Assembly (NCBI GenBank): GCA_034638255.1 | Contig: JAWPGT010000022.1 | Span: forward strand, 186,001-250,000 | DNA from: Coprinus comatus | Taxonomy: Eukaryota > Basidiomycota > Agaricomycetes > Agaricales > Agaricaceae | Direction of reading: 5' to 3' | DNA length: 64,000 nt | Shown here: positions 11,250-24,135 of the stretch, one piece after another | Numbering within the stretch: position 1 is the stretch's first letter | How the letters are laid out: each line of letters begins with the position of its first letter | Translations under genes and position numbers: made by a program | Notes under the pieces: model-generated | What the model saw: only the letters and a program-made list of their open reading frames with translations | What the model was told of the DNA's origin: nothing | The model's database searches: none

Positions 11250-12005
11250 ACAGTAATCAGGTATGTTCAGAGAGCTCATATTCTTTTGCCTTAATATCGG
11301 TATTGAAGCTGAAGTTCCTTGTTAAGGCTCGACGTATGGTCATGCAAAGTTTGGCAAGGGGTTCCACAGTAGGAGCAGGAGGAGTATATACGCCTACAGG
11401 TGTATATATGAGGGTAAGGGTCCCGCCACAATCCCTCAAGAATATGCAAGTAAAAAAGAGGATAGTGGTAGTGGGGCTTGAATGTATCTGTTCAATGTTT
11501 CATGTAATGTAAATTGTAAGATCTTGGCTGTGTAAAATAATTAGCAGAAGTTATGTGTTATATCTATTCGAATTTCGGACTACACCCTTATTGCATGGAT
11601 CACGGGGAAGTCTTTAGTGACCATGTATTATATAAACCACATTGCTAAAAGTGACTCAAGACTACAGAGCTAACTTTGGTCTTTGTTTAAAGGAAAAATT
11701 AAAGAATCGAGACAGCTCAATATTCGTGAAATATCCGCAACACTAGATTTTCCAGTGGGTTTTTTACTAGTACATACATGAGATGTGTCACGAGGGTAGT
11801 ATGTACAAGATTAAGATATAGAAAAAAGAAAAAGCAAGAAAACAAGAAATCGAAATCACAATCATGTTCATCACATCACAATTCATGAAAAGTAAAAAAA
11901 GGGGATACTCCGAAGTCGAAAAACACAGATCCCCCTATACTTTGTAGTAGCTAGCCGTAAAAAGAAAAAAGAAAAAGAAAAGAAAGTCTCCAATAATCCG
12001 AAATT
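11250..12005. other. Spacer between vWA gene and lactonase copy D
   Basis: The two flanking genes converge here. There is a TAGGAGCAGGAGGAGTATA patch and a palindromic TATACGCCTACAGGTGTATA at 11387-11406. Further on lies an A/G-rich stretch (11,815-12,000) that is probably the 3' UTR of copy D. I see no gene. Confidence 0.35.
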
Positions 12006-13554
12006 TTAGGAGATAGTACCATTAGCAGCAATCCTCGCCATATAAACCATAGTCTCCGCCAAAATGATCAATCTACCAGGTCCAGCGAATACCAAATTAG
12101 GAGCAACACCACCGACATAGAATTTACCAAGTAAAACTCCGGCTGGGTTCCATACCTAAACAGGAAGGAAGATCGAGATACATACACGTTAGTCTTTCGA
12201 AGAAGAAGGGGGAAGAAGAAGGAAGAAGTACGTACATGAACACCATCACCGTTAGCTACATAGACATTTCCATTTGTGTCGATTTGAATTCCATCAGGTA
12301 CACCTGCATCAACGAAGGCAAAGGTCCTGCGGTTTGTGAACGCTTGGGTAATTGGATCTACATCGAATGCGTAAACAGTCGTCGGTTCAGTGGAATTACG
12401 ACCAAGGAATCCAAGGAATCCTCCGGAGTCACCACTATAACGAGAATTGATTAATTACAAGTACTGGAATTCGTTGAAGAAAGCAAAAACTTACATGTAA
12501 ACAGTCCCTCCATCTGCAGTGAAAGCAATACCGTTGGGTTTAGCAAAGTCGGTTGCTGCAATTCGTACTTCTCGAGATATGGGGTCGAGACTGTAGACTT
12601 GGTTGGGGAGTAGAGGTAAATCGCGGAAGCGCAACAAGTAACCATAACTATACCCTAATCGTTAGCCAAGGAAATCTAAAAAAAGATAATTTGAAAAACG
12701 TACTCGACATCGGTAAAGTAGAATCTGCCGTTCGTAGGATGAACCTTGATATCGTTCAAAGAGTTGAATTGACGACCATAATAGTTGTTCAAGAGGATTG
12801 TAGTGTTGTATGGTGGCCTAGGATTAACGATTGCAATGGTGGGAGGAAGAACATCACGACCGGAGTTGATCAGCACTAAGTTTCCATTGTATGGACCGGT
12901 TGCACCATTGGTCATTTGGATTGAATCAGGTAAAGGAAGCTGTATATCATCTATTTAGCTCTCAACTAAAGATGAAAAAAAGGAAATAACTAACCGCTGT
13001 AACTGTGACATTAATAGGATCAATTCCTGGTTCCGCTGCCCAATCTTCTTCGACCTCCCGCATACTAATGTTGAAATATTATTATTCATATATCGACCTG
13101 TGTGTCCATCTGGTCCGCCAGCGTTACTAGCAAAAAAAACAGTTCGTCGCTGGCCGCCATGTAGACTGGTGCTTCGTGTGCAATCTGCCATTCATCATTG
13201 GGGTTACGAGTAATACGTCTGATGACTGGGTTGGGTCCTAAAATGTTATGGAAGTCGGGGTGGAAGACTTGGAAGAATGGCACAGTGCTGTTCGTAGGAT
13301 TGAATAGATCCTCGTAGAAATCCTCGCGGTAAGTAGCACCATCCGGGTAAACTGCATAATCCTCGTGAGATATTTCCTGAATGCCGGGTGAGCAAGCGAA
13401 GAGTATAATTAACAGAGAATAAACATACCACAATCTGGCTATTCGGTAACTGGCGTGGTTGTATTTGTATTTCATTAGACATACGAGCAGGACTGGGCAG
13501 TGCATGAGCAAGCATGACTGAAAGCCCCAGAACGGCGACGAAGTTCTTCATCAT
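12006..13554 (-). CDS. Secreted SMP-30/gluconolactonase-like protein, copy D; two frame breaks in exon 2
   Basis: Exons 13554-13429, 13376-12995, 12939-12704, 12647-12495, 12434-12236 and 12155-12006. Exons 3-6 match copies A and B in length exactly. It is closest to copy A, sharing NSGRDVLPPT and promoter blocks. It has a signal peptide (MMKNFVAVLGLSVMLAHALP). Exon 2 is 382 nt instead of 381 because of two sites: an eight-base homopolymer at 13132-13139 that breaks DELFFASN, and a missing base near 13078-13083 that breaks YMNN-YFNI. Without correction the protein truncates. Landmarks EAPVYMAASDELFF, VHPTNGRFYFTD and DAGVPDGIQ remain recognisable. The homopolymer location makes a sequencing error quite plausible. 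Confidence 0.8.
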
Positions 13555-13639
13555 TGTGTTTGAAAGTAGTGAGAAATAGAGAAGAGAGACTCAAGAGCTC
13601 AGTAGATGAGTGGGCTTGAGAATGAGTATTTCGAGGGAG

Positions 13640-13850
13640 CAGTCCGTAGTTTATATAGCTTTTTTCGAGGTCGTTATCGCTATAATTGGGATACAGTGGA
13701 TGTGAGGAAAAGTATGAGATCTTGAAAGAGATAAGAATCGAGCAATGGAAATGAAGTAAATCGGAAGTACGAAAGGTTTAGACAATTCATCCTGTCACCT
13801 TGTTTCCGATTTTCGTCCAAGTCCCGTACCGGCCAGATACATTCTCCGGA
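13640..13850 (-). promoter_or_regulatory. Core promoter of lactonase copy D
   Basis: A TATATA box at 13652-13657 (minus strand) lies about 98 bp before the ATG. It is followed outward by TTTTTTCGAG, GAGATCTT, AATGAAGTAAATC and AGACAATTCAT blocks in the same order as upstream of copy A. Conservation of these blocks in otherwise drifting DNA marks candidate regulatory sites. Confidence 0.6.
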
Positions 13851-13959
13851 GTGTGTATGTGGAAGCAAAAGAAAACGAATCAGAGGTATCCATTTGAAGA
13901 AACATACATAGCACAAAGAGATGGCTGTTAGGTAGAAACACCAGAAACACAAAGCTTCT

Positions 13960-16217
13960 TGGATTGTACTCCTAGTTGTTCGTGCATACGAATATCTTCA
14001 ACGTCAAACTCGATCAGACCGATAGTTTGCGTGCCATAGATAGAACCAGAGACCATCCGGTACTAGCCCCTACATGGATAGGTTTGTACAATGTCCGATG
14101 CTTCATTGATCTAGAAGAGTCATTTCCAACTTTATCTTGACGAAGGTGTCGTTCAAGTCGGTACAATTTGTACAATTCGGTTCATCAGAAATCTCACTGC
14201 ATGTATCACCAACAAAGAAAATGGACTCGCATTGAATATCGAATTCTAGCGAACAACAGTGGAGTATGTACTTACATTCTTTTGCATGACTGTGAATATA
14301 AACAACTCTTCAGGTGATCACAGACTAACCCAAGTCCAACCATGGGATGACATCATTCAGATTTCCAGAAACCCCCGGTAGACGGTGCCTTCATTCATAG
14401 TATAGGACAATTGAAGCAGATGTGGGTGACTTTACAATCGTTGTTAGCATTGGTTTACGAGATTTTTTACCACAGATGAGGTTAGCTTGATATACTCATG
14501 AGGTTTTGAGGAAAAATCAAGCTAGAAAGTCGTTTCACCCACGCCACATATGCGACGATGGTGCCGAACATGAATCATCCAGAAGATCGCATATTCACAA
14601 CAGACATGTACAAGCAACTCAATTTGTGAGTTATAGGAAGAATAACAAGATTACGCGCCCAACCAGAGGAATGAGTTGGTTCAGAGATGGTTGGGAATGG
14701 TAGGTTCCAGTCAACACGCTTGACCCGTTCCTTGTTGTGACATCAAAAGCAAATTGTCACTTCTAAGTTAGTTACATAATGATAGTGACTTAGTTCGGTA
14801 CACTGGAGTACATCGATGATACGGTGCTAGTCATCTTCCGAATTCATTTTTTCTTCCTTATACAGACCTGCGGTAATCGTTAACACTTCCATCTCTGAAA
14901 TATCAGATACTTAAGATTATATTAGGAATCCATTTCGAGATAAAACTATACTTGAATTAGTATGAAGGCTACGTAGTGTGTATGATGAACAGGAGGCATT
15001 GAAGCAGCCTGAGGTACCGATAAGTGTGGAAGTGATCCTATGTTCCAGGGTTGTACCATTGGTTATTTGAAGGCTGATCATTGGTCTACAGATACGAAAA
15101 CTGAGCAGTATTTGTCAAAAGTTCAATGAGAACGCTGAAAGCTGCTATGATATACTGCATGGCTACATGAAATTCGCGCCTCCTTTCACCTCCATAACTC
15201 AACGAACTGATAAGTACGGATCAGTGGCGAACATCTTGAATATAACCTGTCCATGTGTCGTAATGATGAAGGGGTATACTAGAGTATAACTAGCACTATC
15301 CTATATAACTTTTGAAAGTAACGACAGAGTGTACTGATTAATCAAGGACTGGGACAATAGCTGAGTACCATGTGGGGCAGCCACAATAATGGAGGAAGAG
15401 AAGAAACCTTCGATGACAGGCCGACAGGCCCCACTATAGGTCCTAGGAGAGCCCATTTCAGTGTTTAGTGGCAATTTTATTTGAACGTAAAGTTGAGGAA
15501 TTTGAGTGGGAAAATCATCAATCAAGATTCAAGAGAACGGCAATTGGGTAGAGCTTGAACCGCTAAAAAAAATTGACCAGATTAAAACGGTGGTTCACCG
15601 TACTAGTGGCGGAATCTATTCAGTATGTCGTCGGTGACAGTGAGGGCTTTCACGTCGAAGAGTCAGGACATGGTGAACTTGGCGTTTCATTTCAAGCTTG
15701 CCAAAACTTTTCAGCACATCATGATATAGACTTTAATCTAATACTTCAACTAACGCATGTTATTCTTGTATCGCGTGAGAGACGTTTGAGAAGCAAACGT
15801 TCTTTAGACTCAAACCAATAAAAAATTAGACGAGATATACTCGAACGTTTCAAGTTTAATATTTCGCTTGCTTTAACTTTTAAGACTCGAAAATATCCTC
15901 CCCTCTTCCCCTCAGTGGTAGTAGTCCTAGTAAATATTCCAACATCCCACCTCATGAGTCTGTAGGGATGACTCAGTTCAAGAAGATAGTGGATTGGACT
16001 CAAGTTTGCAGATTATTAGCTGAGCTGAGTACTACATTCATATTCGAAATATTCTAACTTTTTTTTTTAGTTTTTGTCTGCCAAGGAGAAAAATGTGACT
16101 CTGACTTAGATTCTGAATAGGCCGGAATGATGGGATCAATCCATCACACATTCATGCGGCTTACATAATCTGTATTGCAGTATACTTGCGGGTATTCCAG
16201 TTGGTCCCAAAATCATC
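13960..16217. other. Gene-poor stretch upstream of the FAF2-like gene
   Basis: About 2.2 kb with only short ORFs lacking recognisable motifs. A small hairpin (ACGTTTG-AGAAG-CAAACGT, 15783-15801) and poly-T/poly-A tracts are the only structures noted. The last part presumably holds the promoter of the gene starting at 16218. Confidence 0.4.
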
Positions 16218-18271
16218 ATGGAACGACTCACCGACGAACAACACCAGACACTAGCACAACTACGAGAGCTCACAAATGGCGGCAATGACGAAGTAACTAT
16301 TAGCGTATTGGAGAGTGTCGACTGGGATGTACAGGTAAATCATTTTTATTTCCAAACAGACCTTGGCAACTTGTCATACTAAGCGACCACCTGAACAGCG
16401 TGCAGCCGAAGTTGTCTTTGGTGGTGGTGGGACGGGTAACAATTGGACTTCAGCAGGCCCGAGTTCAAGTTCTACTGCTTCTGCTTCTTCTAATTTGCCA
16501 CGTTCAAGACCAAAACCTCGGATGGAAACCTTCCAAGTGGATGACAGCACACAAGGTCAGGTTCACTTGGTATGAATTTTTATGTTCAATACAGTCTAGT
16601 ATTATTACTGAAGTTGGACTAGAATAATAACAATGGAGGTGTTATGAATGTTCTTTATGTCTTTACAAGACCATTGCTTTCACTTCTCGCATTCCCTCTT
16701 CATATCCTTTCCAGTGTATTCCGATTCATATTCGGCGTTCTTCGCATTCCAATTCCAAATGTCCGTTTTACCGGCCTTAATTTCTATAGACCACTTGGAA
16801 CAAGACCACGACCTACAAATCGTGGAGGAGCTGACCGTTGGGTTCGAGAATTAGAGGAAGAATTAGGAGCAATATGTATTGGTCAACTCAAAGCCCCACG
16901 TGCAACTACAACAGCTATGACAAGTGGTATCGAGGCAGGACCCTCACGCTTGACGGCCAGAAATGCGCAGTCGAACGGAAATCATACAGAAGATGAGAAA
17001 CTGTTACCAGATTTCATAATTTGCAAGTATGAGGAATTCTTGAAGAGGTGTCAAAGAGAGGCGAGGATTGGTTGTGTTATCCTTGTTTCAGAGGACCACG
17101 ATGATACTGCTGAATTTAAAAGGTACGTAAAGTGACAGGTGTTGAAAGCGTAACACAATATTGATCCTTGTGTTTACAGATCTACCTTGACGGATTCCAA
17201 CTTTGCCGAAACACTATATACAACAACATCTTAGTATGGGGCGGTGATGTGTGTGATGTAGAAGCATGGAATGGTGAGTTAACTTTAAAAAAACACTTTA
17301 TATAAAACACATCCTCAAACACTAAAATATCCTACAGCTTCTGAAAAACTGCAAGCAACAACATATCCTTTTGTTGCATTTATCTCTCTCCAACCTCGTC
17401 GTGCTCCATCTTCAACTTCCTCTCGTTCAGCTAATACTCAACCTACTTTGACTGTCCTTTCTCGACATCAAGGCAAAAGTTATCCCGCAAGTACCGGTCC
17501 AACATCATCTTCGGTTCTTCTTGAACATCTCGTGGTCAATTATTACCGCGTGTTAATCCTTTCCTTGAACGCATTCATTTACAACAACGTGAACGTGAAA
17601 GAGATCGACAAATTCGAGAAGAACAAGACCGTGCATTCCAAGAAGCAGCAGCTCGTGACAAAGCAAGAATTGAAGCAAAAATTGCAGCTGAAAAAGCAGA
17701 AATAGAAGTTAAACGTAAAGCGGAAGAAGAGGCTAGGCTAGAAGCTGTTAGGAAGGAACAGAGGCTACAAGAAGAGAAGAGAAAAGAAGAATTGAGATTG
17801 TTATGGCGTTGTTGGTCGAGGAAAGCGATTGTGGAACCGACTGTTGCTGCCGGTGGAAATATGCGAATTGCTATTCGATTGGCTTCTGGAATTCGTGTTA
17901 TTCAAAATTTCTCACCAAACACAAGTCTTACCGCCCTATATGCATTTGTCGATGTTCAACTGATACCATCTCAATATTCAACTGAAGAAGATCCTACGAT
18001 ACCACCAGCGGAAGTGGATGGAGGAAAATCAAGTGAAGAAGCTATTGAGAGTCAAATCGTTAAAGCTGGTGGTCCAGCGGAATGGTGGGGATTCCAATTA
18101 GTAACGGCCTATCCGAGAAGTGTGATAGAGTGGAAAAGTAGGAAAATTGGAGATTTACCAGCTTTGAAAGGCGGTGGTCAACTTGTTGTTGAGACGTTTG
18201 GAAGTGTTTCTTCAACTGAAGGAAGTAGAGGTGATGATGATGAATACAAGACTGAGTCTGATGAGGAATGA
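16218..18271 (+). CDS. FAF2/UBXD8-type UBA-UAS-UBX protein (ER-associated degradation factor)
   Basis: The N-terminus MERLTDEQHQTLAQLRELTNGG with RAAEVVFGGGG is a UBA-like domain. Next is a hydrophobic hairpin (MNVLYVFTRPLLSLLAFPLHI and following) for ER or lipid-droplet insertion. Then come a thioredoxin-like UAS domain (GCVILVSEDHDD, LVWGGDV, YPFVAFISLQPR), a Glu/Arg/Lys coiled coil, and a UBX domain (RIAIRLASGIRVIQNFS to the C-terminus). This order defines the FAF2/UBXD8 (yeast Ubx2-related) family, which recruits the Cdc48/p97 ATPase to ubiquitinated ER proteins. Exons are separated by introns near 16335, 16555, 17122 and 17272. Two places lose frame by one base: about 17213-17231 before ILVWGG, and about 17524-17535 before LPRVNPFLER. 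Both fall in conserved segments, so consensus deletion is likely. Confidence 0.85.
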
Positions 18272-18399
18272 TAGACTTATCTTTTTTGCAGTGTAATTTA
18301 ATTTGCATTAATGTGATATATATGCAACTTCTCTTTTGTAAATAATGCTTCTAAATTACTGCGTCTTCATTCTTTATGTGGCGGAAATCCAAATGACCT

Positions 18400-21300
18400 T
18401 TCTAGGGGGTGTAGCAACAGGATGACAAGTTGTGCTTCTTCGGACAAAGTATCGGGAGAGAGGGACAGCACTCTGGCTGTTTATTGGGAGGGCCGGTACA
18501 CTGCTCTTCGTGTGAAGGAAAGAAAGGGGTGTGATTCTTAGGCTTTAAATACCCGTGGAATTGTGTTTTAGTCTGATGGTCGGCCGAATCAGTACTCAGT
18601 CTGTTTGATTCAACCCAACTTGTCTAAAGACCTTGTCTATCTTAATTTCACGATATAAATCATTACAATTAACATTGATCATTTGAATGTATTTTTTGGT
18701 GGAGAATTTAACGCCGAGTTGGAAGTTTGATATAGACTCTCCCGAGTATTGGTTAAGTTTTCTGCCTTCAATTTATGATCAGTCTACTTTATGTTAATTT
18801 TCATTAATCAAAAAACACTAACATTATTATGTTCCAGTCGTAGCATATGTCCACGCTTCTCGCATCTCTAGTTCGAGCCTGAGGTTGCGTTGTTCTTTTT
18901 TCATTATCACACCAATGCAAACTATAAAAAATAATCAACAATGAGTATCAGTGAAATGTTAGGGGACAAAAAAGAGAAAATTTCAATTACCATTGAGTTT
19001 AACCGAAGTCTATAATTGTTTCTTGTGGGAGATCGAGATCAAGACCGTGAACCGGGACTATTAGTTTCGGAGTAGAAATTCCATCTTCGAGTTGGAAAAG
19101 CGAAATTTAAACTAAGTATGATCATCAGTACCGAGAAAAAGAATCGTTCGGGATTATACTCGACGTTGGTAAAGAGGGCTAAACGATCCATAGAGTTCGG
19201 GAGTAAATTTTGATGGATGAAGATCAACCGTTAGGAGGATGAGAAGTTCGAGTCGTACGTCAATTTTTTCTTCGCTTGAGCTTGTCGCACATGGCACCGT
19301 AGGTTCGGAACGAAGTAAGAGCTGTATAAATCACATGAACATGAATTAGTTCAACCTGAAGAAACAAATAAAATATCAATTAAAGAACAAGTAGTAATCA
19401 AGGATTCATCGGCGCCCAACAGATTCTTGGTTGCATCTTCAAAGTGATATAATATTTGAGGAAACTGTAGATTTAATAACCACATGGTGAATAGTCAGTT
19501 GATATTATATCATGGGAAAAGAAAGATGAACTTAGACCACTCAACGTTCAGCCGTCACGGTATATATTTGTGGTGGTTTTATTCAGATTTGGCAAGTGTA
19601 AATGTTTGGGTAGTGGACATTGATGACGACGACGAGAGTGGAGGAGAGGAGGGGGGGGGAAGGGAGGAGAATGAAGAATATTCTGAGCCGGGGTCCACAA
19701 CCAGTTAGTTTAACATTGCAAATTTAGAGAGATCTGTATATCATAATATAATTAGCTGAATTGTAAGAGCAAAGAAAAGAAAAGTGAAAGAACTAATTGA
19801 ATTATTGGATTTCCTCTCCCATTCAATTACTCCTTCCTGCCGTTTTGTCGTCGATGTTGTAAGGAGAGGGAATGGGATATATTCTAAAAAAAAAAAAACA
19901 GATATGCAAATGTTAATGAGGATGAGATACGATTGAAAAACATGTAAAAAAAAAAAGATTAATATATATAAAACTATCCAACTCCATTATTTCTTCATGA
20001 TTTTGATCTCGTGAGTCGAATGTTCGATAGGTTGACGAGCGTAGTAAGGCTGGCTGGAGGTGAATTGTCACGAGAGAGGGGAGAATGGGTGTCGTGCAAG
20101 TGTCGTGACTCTTGAAGGTAAAAAAAACAGAACTTTATATCTCATGAGTCTACTCTTCATTTCATCGTCATGATCGGAATATAGGAAGCAAGACTAGGGG
20201 ATTCTGGGACTAGAGAAAACTTTGAGAAGACTATAATATTTTGCCGAGATCATTTGACTTGTTAGTGAGACCTACTGTTAGAGGAGCTAGAGTTTTGATT
20301 TTTGCCTTGCCGAAGTCGGGAATCAAGATTTTAACTTCAAGGTTCTATGTTGAGCTGGAGTAAAAATGATGAGCATATACATACGGTCAAACAAATGTAC
20401 AGGTCAGGTCTTCCGAGTTATGATGTTTCGAATCCAAGGACAGATCGGCACTGTGTATTTCTGAGCCCAAGAAACCGAAGCCTTGAATTGAACACAAATT
20501 AGTTCCAGAAAAATTGAAATGCGAATATGACCAGCCTGCTATCATCCACTCTCCGCTGAAGTTTAGGATCGTGCTAAAAAGTGATTGTCCTGAGCAAAAA
20601 TCTGTAGCTGCTAAAATCCAGGGAGGCGAAAAAAGAGAATAGAGACCACTCAGTGTTCAACATTGCGTCATGTAAATTGAGGGGCGGAGAGCATTCTATA
20701 GAGGTTCGGTGCTACTAGTCCTTATAAGGATTAGACACTTGATTATCCGGGTATTTTGGAACTAGAATTTAGAAGAGTAACTCAGTGCAACCCATCGCTC
20801 ACCAACATGCTCATATCTGAGATCAAGTCTTCAAGTGATTGTGCAAGTTCAAGAGAAATAACACGAGAGAAATTCTTGTGGAACCATCTTTGAGGAATAA
20901 AAAGAAAAATGTTAGGGTTTTAAGCTTTAAGCGTTGTGAAAATTCAATATTTAGGAGGAGCCAGGTAAGTATCTGACATATTTTAAAAACAAATGTTCCG
21001 AGTGTGTCGCCAATACTCTTGAATTGAGTACTTTTATTGATTGGCGAGTTATATTTATATCACATTGTCCTACTCTGGTGGCGTGGCACTGCTCTCTTGA
21101 TTGAGCATCTCGCTACTACCGTATGCTAGTCATACAGATACCAGTATCATCGCACATATTACGCTTAGTACAATGAGACGCACACCGTTAAAGTATCAAC
21201 GAGACAAGCTCTGGAAAAGCCAAAAATTTACACAAGTTAAATGTATTATAATAACATCACATCCACAGAAGATTCCCGACAATTACGATAGGGCCAGTGA
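18400..21300. repeat. Gene desert with diverged dispersed repeat, copy 3
   Basis: No protein gene is supported. The region is broadly collinear with 36,820-38,760. Shared blocks include TTATACTCGACG (19154; 36822), CTGTATAtcat...AATTAG...GAAAGAAC (from 19734; also 37398, with weaker forms near 19323 and 37028), ATGATCGGaATaTAG (20171; 37850), GGTGCTACTAgTCC (20727) and TGATTGGCGAG (21039). The CTGTATA block recurs roughly every 400 bp, suggesting internal tandem structure. Also present are a G9 run near 19652 and A-runs. It could be a decayed retroelement or a non-coding tandem unit. Confidence 0.5.
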
Positions 21301-21869
21301 ACCGTGAACGCTATGATAAAATGGTTACCTGTAGTTACACCTTAACACCGGATCCACTGAGCAATCTTGAATTAGATAAAGGGGGATATTGATTTAACAT
21401 GTGAACCGACAAGTTAAATCAAGTAAATACATAGTAAGTACCTCTGCTTGTCATTTCTAATACCAATAAATGATCGCAGTTTCCCCATTGGTAAGCTTGA
21501 GGTGAAGAGTATGTGCTAGTATATGCAGGTATATGGTGACAAACATAAAGAGTAAAGCAACAAACAAGCCTAACTCGCGATAGGACACAATGGCTGTAGG
21601 TACTAAGCACCCGAATAAAAAAAAGTTGGAGATTTAAAAAAAAAAAAAAAGACTGCGGTTACAATTTCTTTCACTAAAATCACAAAACTCGTTGGGTGGC
21701 TGAAGACTCTTAGAAGGTCATTGACACCTACAGTAAATAGTACTCATCTCATTAATTTTTGAATGGGGGGTATTTCTCAGCTCGCTTGGACTTCTACTTA
21801 GAATCTAGATTCAGTTGTCGTAGAAGTAAACAAAGAACCATAATCGAACGTACAGACATGACTTTTAAT

Positions 21870-21977
21870 GGCAAGATGGCCGAGCGGTTAAGGCGTGTGA
21901 CTCAAGCGTAGCTTGCCTGCAAACGCGGGTTTTCTCATCACTGTATAGTGGCGTGGGTTCAAGTCCCACTCTTGTCA
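21870..21977 (+). tRNA. tRNA-Leu(CAA), intron-containing, copy 1
   Basis: The GGCAAGA/TCTTGTC acceptor stem, D-arm GCCGAGCGGTTAAGGC, a CTCAAG anticodon loop interrupted by an intron, long variable arm CACTGTATAGTG and T-arm GTGGGTTCAAGTCCCAC all fit a class II tRNA. The CAA anticodon with an intron just after it matches the fungal tRNA-Leu(CAA) type. A discriminator A at 21977 and a run of T from 21981 (Pol III terminator) follow. One base pair of the anticodon stem looks weak in my fold. Confidence 0.88.
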
Positions 21978-22396
21978 AACTTTTTTTTTTGTGATTGTTT
22001 TCAACAATCTTTTTGAATTTTTTTTTTTTACTAACACAAACAAACATGGGTATCATTCCAACCAAAAGAAAAGAAAAAAATGAAGAATGTATAAAAAAAG
22101 GCGGAAGTTGTAAACGAGTGGAACATCTTACGACATGAGTTTTATTCATGTTGTGGGATGTAAGAAAGTCGAATTTTGTGGCGTGGTTGTAGTGGTGGTG
22201 GTAAATAACTGGGTATAGATGATGCATAAAACTAAATATCGGACCCAACTAGGTATTACGATGTATACTAATTTTTTCTTCCATAACCCAAGCTCTATGA
22301 AGTACGAGGTAATCAAAAACATCAAATTCATTTACTCAATCAACCTATCTCATATATCAGTAAAGAGCGTAATAAGCTGGGATTGAAGTTTACTAC

Positions 22397-24135
22397 TCAC
22401 GAAGGTTCCTTGTCAAGCTTGACATGAATAGAAGCATGGTTCTTAACACCTTCAATACGATGGAAGGCATTTAAATTTTTATGAAGAGTGAATTGGAATA
22501 CAGAGGCACCTCCTTGGCGACTAGTGATAACACTATAGGCAAGGAAGAAGACCCAAATTCTGTACCACCTTTCACCATAAGCCTTTACAACATTTTCTTT
22601 GTTGCTGACCCAGTTCTTGTACCAGCGGTAAATAGTAGCAGAGTAATGGACACCCAAGACATCAATGTTCTTGACTTCGAAACCAGCACCCTTCAAGCTA
22701 TTTTTAAAAAGTGATTAGTTAAGATCTGAAAGTGTAAATACACGAGGATGATTTACCTTGTTGACCACCCAACCAAGAGAGCAAGAAGCATCAGCACCAG
22801 GGAAAACGTACTTGTTCATGAAAAGACCCCTGCAGGTATGTTAACTAAAAGAACGGCATAACGGACAATGGGACAAACCAGATGAGGTCTTCATATTGCC
22901 AGGAGGGACGGATACCAGCAACTTGGAAGACGAAGATACCGTCATCATTAAGGAGGTTATAGACTTGGCTCAAGAATTGCGAGTAGCGACGAATACCAAC
23001 ATGCTATACGAAATCAGATGGGGCTGGTATTAAGGTAAACGCTTCTCTTACCTCGGCCATTTCCAGACTGACAATTTGGTGTAGGTTGTTCCGGCAGGAA
23101 TTTCGCGGTATCGTGGCAGAGGATGCGGCACGGTCCTTATCAACCTGGAAAGAGAATGAGAAAACAGAAATATCATTGCGACTGATACTCACTCCATTGT
23201 TGGCAATACGATCTGTACCAAACTTGGCTTGGTGTCTGGCGAGTGTAACACCGGTAGCATCACAGCCATAATTTTTAGCAGCATAGGCGACAAGAGTACC
23301 CCATCCACATCCAATATCCAAGAGACGATCCTCAGGTTGCAAGTTGAGTTTATTGCAAACAATAGCGAGCTTGTTGTCTTGCAAAGTTTCGAGAGACTCT
23401 TCGATATCGTGTTAAGGACGACACCGGAAGTATAAATCATGCGTGGGCCAAGGAACCATCCGTAGAAATCGTCACCTCCTAAAATAAAAGTGAATAGGAA
23501 ACTACAAATAATAGAAAACGCGACTTACGGTCATAATGGTCACGGACCTGCTCCTCATCCTGAGATTGGGAGTGGGAGACGACATCAGGGATCAAGACGG
23601 TGAAGACGTATTTGAAGAGCTCCATGGTCATGTTGAACCTGGCCCAATCGTGTCTCTCTTCAAGAATATCCAAAACATCGCCTAAAAGTAAAGATTAAAT
23701 ATGCCGTTTCGGCTAGGGAAGCGCGACGCGTCCACTAACCATTGAAGTCGATTTTGCCCTCAAAGTAAGCATCGTGGAAGACTTGCATAGGGATCTTCTC
23801 CTTGCCGTGGTAAAGCTTCTTGAGCTCGGCATCCTTGATGGTGATATATTTTTCGATATCGTTGCCGGGGAGTGCAACCTTGGTGTTGCGACGAGCACCA
23901 TACTGGCTCATAAATGTCCAGTAGGCAACAGTTGTAGGAACACCGGAGACCACGAGGAGGAAAAGGTAAGTCTTGACGCCACCACGGTTGAGATGGGCAA
24001 GAACCACTTGAGGACGTAAGGGACGGCGAGAACGAGACCAGCTAGGTGAAGGTTGCTAAAAGAACCGTTTCCCTCCGCAAGACCGACGAGGGGAGCGTTC
24101 TTGATAGCAGGGTAGTTGGTTACTCGAACGGACAT
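22397..24135 (-). CDS. SMT1: Sphingolipid C9-methyltransferase (SAM-dependent, CFA-synthase family), with several frame breaks
   Basis: The start MSVRVTNYPAIKNAPL leads into two membrane segments (around LHLAGLVLAVPYVLKWF and TYLFLLVVSGVPTTVAYW). Next is GVVLNT...SLETLQDNK and the SAM-binding motif LLDIGCGWGTLVAYAAKNYG. The methyltransferase core has IVSLEMAEHVG-type and FQVAGIRPSWQYEDLIWGLFMNKYVFPGADAS-type sequence, and the protein ends in LDKEPS. This is the fungal enzyme that methylates C9 of the glucosylceramide long-chain base at the ER. The frame slips by one base near 24008-23991 (before LNRGG), 23414-23402 (before the SLETL helix), 23116-23104 and 23080-23072. All sites are consistent with single-base deletions. 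The terminal TGA overlaps a GTGAGT, so a further small exon is possible. Confidence 0.85.

Noticed and set aside
21870..21977. tRNA-Ser, because of the long variable arm
   Set aside because: The anticodon loop reads CAA and the intron position matches tRNA-Leu(CAA).
22397..24135. SMT1 as a pseudogene
   Set aside because: All breaks look like isolated base deletions between well-conserved segments, and similar breaks occur in MRF1 and FAF2; consensus error is more likely.
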